From an archaeon (GTDB lineage Archaea > Nanobdellota > Nanobdellia > Woesearchaeales > GW2011-AR9): a stretch of DNA of 5,165 nt. The stretch spans positions 1 to 5,165 of the forward strand of contig JAHFRS010000093.1 of the NCBI GenBank assembly GCA_023266155.1, in the 5' to 3' direction. A model generated the notes under the pieces. The model saw nothing but the letters and a program-made list of their open reading frames with translations, had not been told where the DNA came from and did no database searches. This document shows, piece by piece, positions 1-5,069 of the stretch (the first letter of the stretch is position 1; every line of letters starts with the position of its first letter). A program made the position numbers and the translations under genes.

Positions 1-1
1 G

Positions 2-628
2 GGATTAGTAGGGACAGAGTTAGCTGCTGAGATTATTGCCAGATATCCTGCTAAGAAAATCACGCTTGTTCATGCCGCTGCCGAATTGCTGGAACGAAAT
101 CCCGCCAAAGCACGGCAGTCTGCCCAGAAATTTTTGGAAAGAAGAGGAGTTACGATTCTGCTGAATGAACGGGTCGTCTCTTTCAATAGAAAAAGAGGTA
201 TCACAGATAGAAAGACGACACTAACGGCAGATTTGGCTTTTCTCTGTACGGGCATAAAACCAAGTTATGAATTCCTGAAAAAGAATTTTGCGGCTTGTTT
301 AAATGGTCGAAATAATCTGGTGGTCAATGATTTTTTACAATTGCCAGGCCAGGCTACTATTTTTGCCGCTGGGGATATTACAGCTATTGCCGAAGAAAAA
401 ACGGCCCAAAATGCAGAAAAACAAGCGGAGGTGGTGGTGAAAAATATTTATCATCTGGAACAGCAGCAGCTTTTGGTAGCATATCATTCTCTGCCCCGCG
501 TGATGGTGATCAGCCTCGGTGAATGGAAAGGGATAGCGATATATAAAAATTTTGTCCTGACGGGAATTATTCCCGGAATCTTGAAGCAGTTGATTGAATG
601 GAAGACGATGAGGAAGTATCGAAAATAA
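2..628 (+). CDS. FAD/NAD(P)H-dependent oxidoreductase, AIFM2/FSP1-like (5'-truncated by window edge)
   Basis: The reading frame is open from base 2 and encodes 208 residues to the TAA at 626-628. It lacks the N-terminal FAD-binding half, which lies outside the window. The visible part opens with GLVGTELAAEI, the tail of a GxGxxG-type dinucleotide (NAD(P)H) fold. This is followed by the FLCTGIKP strand-turn (about residues 80-87) and IFAAGDIT (about 120-127), where the aspartate of the second FAD motif contacts the flavin ribityl chain. Together these identify the pyridine nucleotide-disulphide oxidoreductase superfamily. The C-terminus ends in WKTMRKYRK; from memory, human FSP1/AIFM2 has a very similar WKTMR stretch near its end, and the lengths and motif spacing also agree. 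Such enzymes reduce quinones with NAD(P)H; type II NADH dehydrogenase is the main alternative. No catalytic Cys pair is visible, so it is not a disulphide reductase. A TTG at 86 is in frame but lies inside the domain and is not the start. The gene converges on the rpe operon. Confidence 0.85.
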   Translation, partial: GLVGTELAAEIIARYPAKKITLVHAAAELLERNPAKARQSAQKFLERRGVTILLNERVVSFNRKRGITDRKTTLTADLAFLCTGIKPSYEFLKKNFAACLNGRNNLVVNDFLQLPGQATIFAAGDITAIAEEKTAQNAEKQAEVVVKNIYHLEQQQLLVAYHSLPRVMVISLGEWKGIAIYKNFVLTGIIPGILKQLIEWKTMRKYRK

Positions 629-656
629 TCTTTAGTATCAATTTTATTTTTTGATT

Positions 657-693
657 TCTTAACTGGGTTTCATACCCCGTAGCTCTGCTACGA
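657..693. repeat. Structured tandem repeat, unit 1
   Basis: This unit is a TCTTAACT block, a 7-nt variable spacer, then a 22-nt core from ATACCCC to the CGA at 691-693. The core contains a perfect 6-bp hairpin with a 3-nt loop, CGTAGC-TCT-GCTACG (678-692). The same layout recurs 65-66 bp downstream at 723-758, where the core differs at only two positions. Those two positions pair with each other, so the stem is kept (T-A here, C-G there). This looks like a REP-like or other short palindromic intergenic element; the family is not identified. Confidence 0.7.
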
Positions 694-714
694 CATCCAA
701 TTACCCAGTTAAGA
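657..714. other. Long imperfect hairpin enclosing repeat unit 1
   Basis: A 12-bp perfect inverted repeat, TCTTAACTGGGT (657-668) and ACCCAGTTAAGA (703-714), flanks a 34-nt interior that contains the inner CGTAGC hairpin of unit 1. No T-run follows the stem on either strand, so by itself it is not a canonical intrinsic terminator. It sits just past the oxidoreductase stop. It could protect the 3' end of that transcript or form an extended structure with the neighbouring stem-loop. Confidence 0.6.
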
Positions 715-716
715 TT

Positions 717-770
717 AAAAAATCTCAACTAATTGAATACCCCGCAGCTCTGCTGCGATTGGGATTTTTT
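717..770. terminator. Probable bidirectional intrinsic terminator between convergent genes
   Basis: The arm AAAAAATCTCAA (717-728) pairs with TTGGGATTTTTT (759-770) over 12 positions, 11 Watson-Crick and one G-U in the plus-strand RNA. The arms enclose repeat unit 2 with its CGCAGC hairpin. The six As at one edge and six Ts at the other give a U-tract to transcripts from either direction. This suits the convergence of the plus-strand oxidoreductase and the minus-strand rpe operon. The rpe stop codon lies within the stem, so termination would occur almost at the end of the coding region. Confidence 0.6.
723..758. repeat. Structured tandem repeat, unit 2 (overlaps 3' end of rpe)
   Basis: The second copy has a TCTCAACT block, a 6-nt spacer, then the same 22-nt core with the hairpin CGCAGC-TCT-GCTGCG (743-757). 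Against unit 1 the core changes T680 to C745 and A690 to G755, a paired compensatory change. The copy lies inside the rpe reading frame on the minus strand. There it encodes the tail RSRAAGYSIS and supplies the TGA stop at 725-727. Confidence 0.7.
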
Positions 771-1393
771 ATTGCTCTCAGCAACTCAGCCATCGCTTTC
801 TTTGGCTGATAATTATTGAGATAGGAACCCGTGACAAACAAATCAGCTCCGGCTTTCGCCGCTTCTTTAATAGTCGTTAGATTCATGCCCCCATCCACAA
901 TAACTTTTACGTTGGGATTTACTTTTTTGATGAGCTTAATTTTCTGGAGTTCGGATGGCAGATATTGACTGCCGTAAAAACCGGGATGGACAGTTAAAAT
1001 TAAAACATAATTGAGATGCGGCAAATGTTCTTGAAGATGGCCAACCGTCGTTTCCGGCAGGATGGCAACAGCTGTTTTTTTCTTTAATTGTTTCATCCAC
1101 AGGAGGTAACGAGAAGGATAATCAATGGCTTCAAAGTGAGGGATGAAGAGGTTGATACTGCTATTGTTAATTTGCTTCTGAATCCATTTTTCCGGATCTT
1201 TGACCATCAGGTGCGTCTGGTATTGAAATTTTTTTTGCAGCGTGAAAGAGAATTCCAACGATTTATTAGGAGCAAATCTGCCGTCCACAATGTCGAGATG
1301 CAGAGTTTTCACGGCGCCCTGGAAACGTCGAAGTTTTGCATCTAATTCGCTCTGACTTTTGGCGATGATGGAAGGCAAAATGAGTTGTTTCAT
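725..1393 (-). CDS. rpe: Ribulose-phosphate 3-epimerase
   Basis: This 222-aa protein is a TIM-barrel enzyme that interconverts D-ribulose-5-phosphate and D-xylulose-5-phosphate in the cytosolic non-oxidative pentose-phosphate pathway. The family motifs run in order: PSII near the N-terminus (Ser8), LHLDIVDGRF with metal ligands His32 and Asp34, THLMV with His61, PHFEA (His86), TVHPGFYGSQYLP (134-146, the flexible active-site loop), and IVDGGMN with the catalytic/metal Asp167. TGS (188-190) closes the phosphate site. All key residues are present, so it should be active. Its ATG overlaps the rpiB TGA in an ATGA arrangement, and no Shine-Dalgarno sequence is visible upstream, so translation probably depends on coupling to rpiB. 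The natural barrel end is around residue 209. The last 13 residues (NPNRSRAAGYSIS) come from the structured repeat at the 3' end. Hexulose-phosphate or allulose-phosphate epimerases are related alternatives, but the context favours Rpe. Confidence 0.93.
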   Translation of the reverse strand: MKQLILPSIIAKSQSELDAKLRRFQGAVKTLHLDIVDGRFAPNKSLEFSFTLQKKFQYQTHLMVKDPEKWIQKQINNSSINLFIPHFEAIDYPSRYLLWMKQLKKKTAVAILPETTVGHLQEHLPHLNYVLILTVHPGFYGSQYLPSELQKIKLIKKVNPNVKVIVDGGMNLTTIKEAAKAGADLFVTGSYLNNYQPKKAMAELLRAIKNPNRSRAAGYSIS

Positions 1394-1839
1394 CGGGAAG
1401 ATTCAAGCTTTTTAATTTTAGCTACCCTTCTGCGATGCCTGATAGCTGTGGAGAATGATGTCGTCAAAAATTTCTCGATCATTCTCGCCGCTTGATGAAA
1501 CGGCGTATACCACCCTGATAAGCAGAGAATATTAGCATCATCATGCTCCCTCGCCAGACGGGCTTCTTTAAGCGAGAAGGGAATGACTGCGCGAATCCCT
1601 TTGATTTTATTAGCGGCTATGCAGACTCCTTGTGCTGAGCCACAGATCAACAGACCTTTAGTCTTGTGCCGGACGACAGCTCGGGCTACTTTTTCGGCAT
1701 AATCGGGATAATCGTCCAGAGGATTGAACACGAGATCGCCAACGTCATAGTACGGAACTCTTTTTCGTTCCAGCCAGCTTTTGATCTGCTCTTTCAACTT
1801 AAAGCCTGCATGGTCAGAACCAAGGTAGATTTTGTTCAT
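1390..1839 (-). CDS. rpiB: Ribose-5-phosphate isomerase B
   Basis: This 149-aa protein belongs to the RpiB/LacAB family and interconverts ribose-5-phosphate and ribulose-5-phosphate in the cytosol. It opens with the GSDHAG motif (7-12), followed by DYPDYA (43-48) and GLLICG with the expected catalytic Cys66. Next come IAANKIKGIRA (74-84), REHDDANIL (97-105, His99) and a basic tail RHRRRVAKI (134-142) that usually binds the sugar phosphate. Where many homologues have GTGIG after the catalytic Cys, this one reads GSAQG, an anion-hole variant that could affect substrate preference. The length is normal for the family. I chose the ATG at 1839 because AAGAGG lies 4 nt upstream. The in-frame TTG at 1866 would add nine residues that match no family feature. 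The gene starts 42 nt after the aldolase stop and overlaps rpe by 4 nt. LacA/LacB-type galactose-6-P isomerase is a weaker alternative. Confidence 0.93.
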   Translation of the reverse strand: MNKIYLGSDHAGFKLKEQIKSWLERKRVPYYDVGDLVFNPLDDYPDYAEKVARAVVRHKTKGLLICGSAQGVCIAANKIKGIRAVIPFSLKEARLAREHDDANILCLSGWYTPFHQAARMIEKFLTTSFSTAIRHRRRVAKIKKLESSR

Positions 1840-1843
1840 GGAA

Positions 1844-1849
1844 CCTCTT
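1844..1849 (-). promoter_or_regulatory. Ribosome binding site of rpiB
   Basis: On the minus strand AAGAGG stands 4 nt before the ATG whose first base is 1839. It decides the rpiB start in favour of this ATG over the upstream in-frame TTG at 1866. The same AGAGG core precedes pfkB (complement of 3778-3782). Confidence 0.75.
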
Positions 1850-1881
1850 TTGTAATAGATTAACAAATAATTGGATATTAA

Positions 1882-2796
1882 TTAAGCTTTCCCTTTACTA
1901 TCAAACAAAGTAATACGTTGCTCCGCCACTTTTTGAATCGCTTCTCTCGCCGGACCTAAAATATGCCGAGGATCAAAATCGGCAGGCCTGGCTTGAACTG
2001 CTTTTCGTACCGCTGCGTCGAAAGCTAACCGTAAATCTGTATCAGTATTGATTTTTGTAATCCCTTTTTGAATGGCTAATTTAATCTGAGAATCTGGAAC
2101 TCCATAAACTCCTGTCAGTTTTGCGCCATATTTTTGTGCTTCTTTTACAATTTTTTCTGGTACGCCAGATGCTCCATGAAGGACTAGGGGCACTTTGACT
2201 AGTTTGCGAATCTGCTCTACAATATCCTGCCGCAAATCTGCCTTTCCCCTAAATTTATATGCGCCATGAGAGGTACCGATAGCCACCGCTAAAAAATCAC
2301 AGCCAGTTCTGTTCACAAATTCTTTTGCTTTTGTTGGATTAGTATATAATATTTTTCGCGATTCTACTAAGTCTTCTGCTCCCCCAATCGTACCCAGCTC
2401 TGCTTCGACAGAAATCCTCTGGCGATGGGCCAGCTGCACTACTTTTCTCGTGAAAGCAATATTCTTTTCAAACTCTTCATGGGAAGCATCAATCATCACT
2501 GAGGAATAGCCCAGCTGAATGGCTTTTTTGATAATGTTCAGATCCTTTCCGTGATCCAGATGCAGTGCAATTGGTATTTTATGCGTTTCAGCAGCTACTT
2601 TTGCTAAAGCATACAAATATTCCATTCCTGCATATCCAATGGCTCCTTCTGATGTCGCTAATATGATTGGTGATTTTAATTTTACCGCTGCCTGCACTAC
2701 CCCTTGCAGAATTTCCATGTTGTTGATGTTAAAATGAGGGACAGCATAATGATTCTTGTGAGCTTTTTCCAGAATGGTTTTAGTGGGAGTGAACAT
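1882..2796 (-). CDS. fba: Class II fructose-bisphosphate aldolase
   Basis: This 304-aa, Zn-dependent aldolase cleaves fructose-1,6-bisphosphate reversibly to dihydroxyacetone phosphate and glyceraldehyde-3-phosphate; several homologues also act on sedoheptulose- or tagatose-bisphosphates. The family signature is complete. VPHFNINNME (19-28) is followed by LHLDHG, holding catalytic Asp81 and Zn ligand His82. Then come EAELGTIGG (131-139, Glu133), GTSHGAYKF with Zn ligand His177, LHGASGV with Zn ligand His207, and KINTDTDLR (248-256) with the phosphate/substrate-contacting Asn250. The C-terminal FDPRHILGPAREAI is typical of the Gram-positive-like subfamily (gatY/kbaY/fbaA type). Length is normal. 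The ATG at 2796 lies 3 nt after the pfkB stop. Its likely ribosome binding site AAGAGA (2803-2808) lies within the pfkB 3' end, so the two are tightly linked. Exact substrate (fructose versus tagatose bisphosphate) is not decidable from motifs alone. Confidence 0.94.
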   Translation of the reverse strand: MFTPTKTILEKAHKNHYAVPHFNINNMEILQGVVQAAVKLKSPIILATSEGAIGYAGMEYLYALAKVAAETHKIPIALHLDHGKDLNIIKKAIQLGYSSVMIDASHEEFEKNIAFTRKVVQLAHRQRISVEAELGTIGGAEDLVESRKILYTNPTKAKEFVNRTGCDFLAVAIGTSHGAYKFRGKADLRQDIVEQIRKLVKVPLVLHGASGVPEKIVKEAQKYGAKLTGVYGVPDSQIKLAIQKGITKINTDTDLRLAFDAAVRKAVQARPADFDPRHILGPAREAIQKVAEQRITLFDSKGKA

Positions 2797-2799
2797 GTT

Positions 2800-3771
2800 T
2801 TATCTCTTGATGTTATGTTCATGAACTTTGATCTTAACTCTTTTCATCATCTTTCTGCCTTCCTTCTCCGTCAACAATATATTCTTGCATCCAATATGCT
2901 GAATCACTGAAGAAGCATTGACCTGTCCTAATCGCAAAGCATCTTCAAATGAATATTTTTTTATAATACCGGCTAGTAATCCTGCGGTAAATGCATCTCC
3001 TGCGCCTGCAGTATGAACTATTTTTACTTTTGGAGGTATTAAAGAATATATTTTTCCGTCAGCGTAAGCAAATAATTGTTTTGGGCCATCCGTAACCACC
3101 ACCATTTTCGGACCCAACGTATGTAAATGCGTTGCCAGATGGGCAGAATTATTATTTTTTTCCTGCAATACGGCCTGTGCTTCTTCTTTATTGAGGACCA
3201 AAACCTTCGCTGCTCGCAAAAATGGCCGTAAATAGATTTTGCCTTTCTTTGCCAGATACAAGGAAGGGTTGAACAGCATCGGAATATTTCTTTCTTGAGC
3301 ATCCTGGGCAATCTCTTTTTCTATCCCACATGCAGTTCCCATTAAACTTGCTAAGTAGATCCATTTTGCCCTCCTAACTTCACGCCAACGAAAATCATCT
3401 GAACACAAATCCGTTGATGCCCCTTTATGAACGTAGATGATCCGGTCTTTTTCTTTTGCAGAAGAGATGATGGTCGCAAAGTCAGTATTCTTCTGGCTGC
3501 GATGAAGGCTGATATTCAAAACATGATATTTCTGTAAATCTTTGAGAACATAACCAGCATCATGATCATTCCCTATCTTTGTAAGTACCTTAGTCTTTAT
3601 ACCTAACTTGGAAAGAGCGGCAGCAGCGTTGGTTGCCCCACCACCAGAATAAGTCTGAAGATCATCAACAATGACTTTGTCACCAGAGTGGACTGAGGAA
3701 AAATGTTGATGAATCGTGAGAAAATGATCTACGGTCGCAGAGCCGACACACAAAACTTCATAGCCAAACAT
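2800..3771 (-). CDS. PfkB-family carbohydrate/nucleoside kinase
   Basis: This 323-aa protein has the ribokinase/PfkB fold and phosphorylates a sugar or nucleoside using ATP. Visible motifs are the N-terminal glycine-rich signature YSGGGATNAAAALSKLG (41-57) and Asp15 in the substrate region. Further on are LNKEEA (193-198, the NxxE Mg/phosphate motif), VTDG (226-229) and the C-terminal HTAGAGDAFTAGLLAG (253-268) with the anion hole and catalytic Asp259. All key residues are intact and length is normal. The start ATG at 3771 has AGAGG six nucleotides upstream; this overlaps the end of the preceding membrane gene, whose stop lies 3 nt away. The next gene, fba, starts 3 nt after its stop. The substrate is not evident. 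With rpiB and rpe downstream, ribokinase fits; with fba adjacent, a 1- or 6-phosphofructokinase role also fits. Nucleoside kinase is a third option. Confidence 0.88.
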   Translation of the reverse strand: MFGYEVLCVGSATVDHFLTIHQHFSSVHSGDKVIVDDLQTYSGGGATNAAAALSKLGIKTKVLTKIGNDHDAGYVLKDLQKYHVLNISLHRSQKNTDFATIISSAKEKDRIIYVHKGASTDLCSDDFRWREVRRAKWIYLASLMGTACGIEKEIAQDAQERNIPMLFNPSLYLAKKGKIYLRPFLRAAKVLVLNKEEAQAVLQEKNNNSAHLATHLHTLGPKMVVVTDGPKQLFAYADGKIYSLIPPKVKIVHTAGAGDAFTAGLLAGIIKKYSFEDALRLGQVNASSVIQHIGCKNILLTEKEGRKMMKRVKIKVHEHNIKR

Positions 3772-3774
3772 AGT

Positions 3775-4395
3775 TTACCTCTTTTGATGGAGGAGAAGCG
3801 GAAGGTGTTTAAATGTGTTATGGTAGGGAACTGTCTTTGTTCCATCAATCTTATTTTTCAGCCCAACGGAAGATACCCTCGGGAAGCTGATAGCCTTTTG
3901 CAGTGAATCCATACCCGCAAAGTTACTGCCTACCCACAGAAGCCACATTAAAATAACTAGCGGAACAATGGTGGAAATGAGACCTATCTTTAACCCTTCT
4001 TTTAATGTCACTTTTACGTACCAGCGAAGAAGTATTGCCGTCATCAAGAGATGTACTACTCCAGCGATGGCTGTAGGTATAAACATACTTTGCAAACTGA
4101 AAAACTGCTGCGTTCTATCATAAAAAATCATATAAAAGACTACTTGTTGGGTTAATACTGCGACAGCTATGGAAGGGATGGCAGTTCCAGAATAATATTT
4201 AAAAGCTATTTTTTGTTTATTAACAAAACAACCCCCAGATAGAAAAAGAGTCATAACTACAATTACGACAAAGAAAATAATTGTGTTTAGAACAAGAAAG
4301 GTTGTATCAGTGAGAGCCTGAGACCACAACGAAACATCTCTAGAATAATGCATTAATTGAATGATACTATATATGACTATTGAACAAAATATCAA
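3775..4395 (-). CDS. Hypothetical multi-pass membrane protein B (start uncertain, possible frameshift in A7 tract)
   Basis: I do not recognise the family. The open frame encodes 206 residues from a TTG at 4395. About five hydrophobic segments are visible: near 2-15, 34-53, 70-92, 104-126 and 137-155. A polar, basic tail of about 50 residues follows, ending in LLLHQKR, probably cytosolic. The TTG has AGGAAAG 8 nt upstream, a possible ribosome binding site, but it would put a membrane segment right at the N-terminus without flanking charge. Upstream, an ATG at 4441 is followed at once by seven As. If one A were missing, it would read MKKSADKGNSRKVWFL into this frame, giving a 221-aa protein with a typical basic leader. 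The gene ends 3 nt before pfkB, whose ribosome binding site lies in its last codons, so it is co-translated with the sugar kinase. A role in transport or sensing is only suggested by position. Confidence 0.6.
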   Translation of the reverse strand: MIFCSIVIYSIIQLMHYSRDVSLWSQALTDTTFLVLNTIIFFVVIVVMTLFLSGGCFVNKQKIAFKYYSGTAIPSIAVAVLTQQVVFYMIFYDRTQQFFSLQSMFIPTAIAGVVHLLMTAILLRWYVKVTLKEGLKIGLISTIVPLVILMWLLWVGSNFAGMDSLQKAISFPRVSSVGLKNKIDGTKTVPYHNTFKHLPLLLHQKR

Positions 4396-4469
4396 GAACC
4401 ATACTTTCCTGCTATTACCCTTATCCGCAGATTTTTTTCATTACTGTAATTCTTTTTCTTATCTTAATA

Positions 4470-4498
4470 AATATATGCTTAAAGTAGGCTCAATTAAA
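4470..4498 (-). promoter_or_regulatory. Weak sigma70-like promoter candidate before membrane protein B
   Basis: On the minus strand TATATT (4470-4475) matches the -10 consensus at 5 of 6 positions. TTTAAT (4493-4498) matches the -35 at 3 of 6, with an exact 17-nt spacer. Transcription would begin about 20 nt before the ATG at 4441. The region is AT-rich, so chance matches are likely. If real, it would let the sugar-phosphate genes be expressed independently of membrane protein A. Confidence 0.25.
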
Positions 4499-5011
4499 CT
4501 GTATTGGAGATATTTTTGTCCAAACAACAAGAAAAAAGACAGTCATTACTACTATAGCTAGGGCAACAACTTTTAAAGTGAGAATAAATACTTCTTTCCA
4601 GTTTCCTTTGGTCGCCCATTTTAATAACAGAACAAGTATAAGCACTGTTTCCAAAGCATATCCCCCTATAAAAGAAATTCCTCCCATAAAACCAAATAAT
4701 CCAGAGAAAAAGTTACCAATGTAGTAGAATGGGCCAGTCAAAATGCTTGTAATCTCTTCATTTATGGCAGCCAACACTAAGGCAATGCTTAATTCAGCAG
4801 GGCGGGGGACTTTCGTCTTTTTCCAACTGAAATATAATATCAACCCCAGAATCAAGACCAAACTCTGTTGCCAAATAACTTCTAAAAACTTATGTCCGCT
4901 AGCTTTATAATTGATAATAGCTTCTATAAAAAGTAGAACGCAAAATACAATCCACGCTGATGTTCTCCATACATTAGAAAAAGCACTTGATCTTAGTTTT
5001 GTCTTACTCAT
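4490..5011 (-). CDS. Hypothetical multi-pass membrane protein A
   Basis: This 173-aa protein is of unrecognised family. A short basic N-terminus (MSKTKLRSS) precedes about five hydrophobic segments, near residues 17-33, 45-62, 74-92, 108-130 and 142-164. The loops are short, with the charged KKTKVPRP (64-71) and KWATKGNWKE (131-140) probably cytosolic. A NEE motif (84-86) and a glycine-rich run FFSGLFGFMGGISFIGGY (101-118) lie in the central region; they may be structural, but I cannot assign a function. The ATG at 5011 has AGAGA 6 nt upstream. It is the first gene of the minus-strand cluster and ends 94 nt before the TTG of membrane protein B (48 nt before the ATG at 4441). An insertion-sequence end lies 28 bp upstream and may have separated it from its native promoter. 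It has the same general build as protein B, but I see no convincing sequence similarity between the two. Confidence 0.7.
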   Translation of the reverse strand: MSKTKLRSSAFSNVWRTSAWIVFCVLLFIEAIINYKASGHKFLEVIWQQSLVLILGLILYFSWKKTKVPRPAELSIALVLAAINEEITSILTGPFYYIGNFFSGLFGFMGGISFIGGYALETVLILVLLLKWATKGNWKEVFILTLKVVALAIVVMTVFFLVVWTKISPIQFN

Positions 5012-5039
5012 GTTTTTTCTCTGATAGACATGTTTATTA

Positions 5040-5066
5040 TGGAGTGAACCCCTATTCTTAGACAGT
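5040..5066 (-). repeat. Probable terminal inverted repeat (right) of the IS3-family element
   Basis: It runs inward from TGGAGTGAACCCC to TTAGACAGT on the plus strand and lies between the transposase stop (5070-5072) and the flanking DNA. The boundary at 5040 is set by the expected TG terminal dinucleotide. The partner repeat is not in the window, so exact length is unconfirmed. Confidence 0.55.
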
Positions 5067-5069
5067 AAG

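Noticed and set aside
70..255. Minus-strand open frame of 61 codons within the oxidoreductase gene
   Set aside because: It lies opposite a well-supported coding region with clear flavoprotein motifs and shows no domain of its own.
637..655. ATCAA/TTGAT short inverted repeat with a T-rich loop after the oxidoreductase stop as a terminator
   Set aside because: The stem is only 5 bp with one G-C pair, and the T-run is in the loop rather than after the stem.
657..758. CRISPR array
   Set aside because: There are only two imperfect units separated by non-unique structured sequence that forms paired arms, with no spacer-like array and no cas genes.
1088..1345. Plus-strand open frame opposite rpe (and similar ones at 1666-1863, 2704-2910, 3703-3906 and 4361-4561)
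   Set aside because: All are antisense to, or mostly overlap, genes with clear family motifs or strong membrane patterns. They lack recognisable motifs and match the pattern of chance shadow frames.
1840..1866. Nine-residue N-terminal extension of RpiB from a TTG
   Set aside because: The ATG at 1839 has an AAGAGG site 4 nt upstream and places GSDHAG at the usual distance from the start.
3039..3311. Second minus-strand frame of 90 codons inside pfkB
   Set aside because: It overlaps the conserved PfkB frame and its product is a basic, Trp/Lys-rich string typical of out-of-frame reading.
725..5011. Alternative genetic code with TGA read as glycine (as in some CPR lineages)
   Set aside because: TGA is a sensible stop for rpiB (ATGA overlap with rpe), rpe and membrane protein A, so a standard bacterial code fits.
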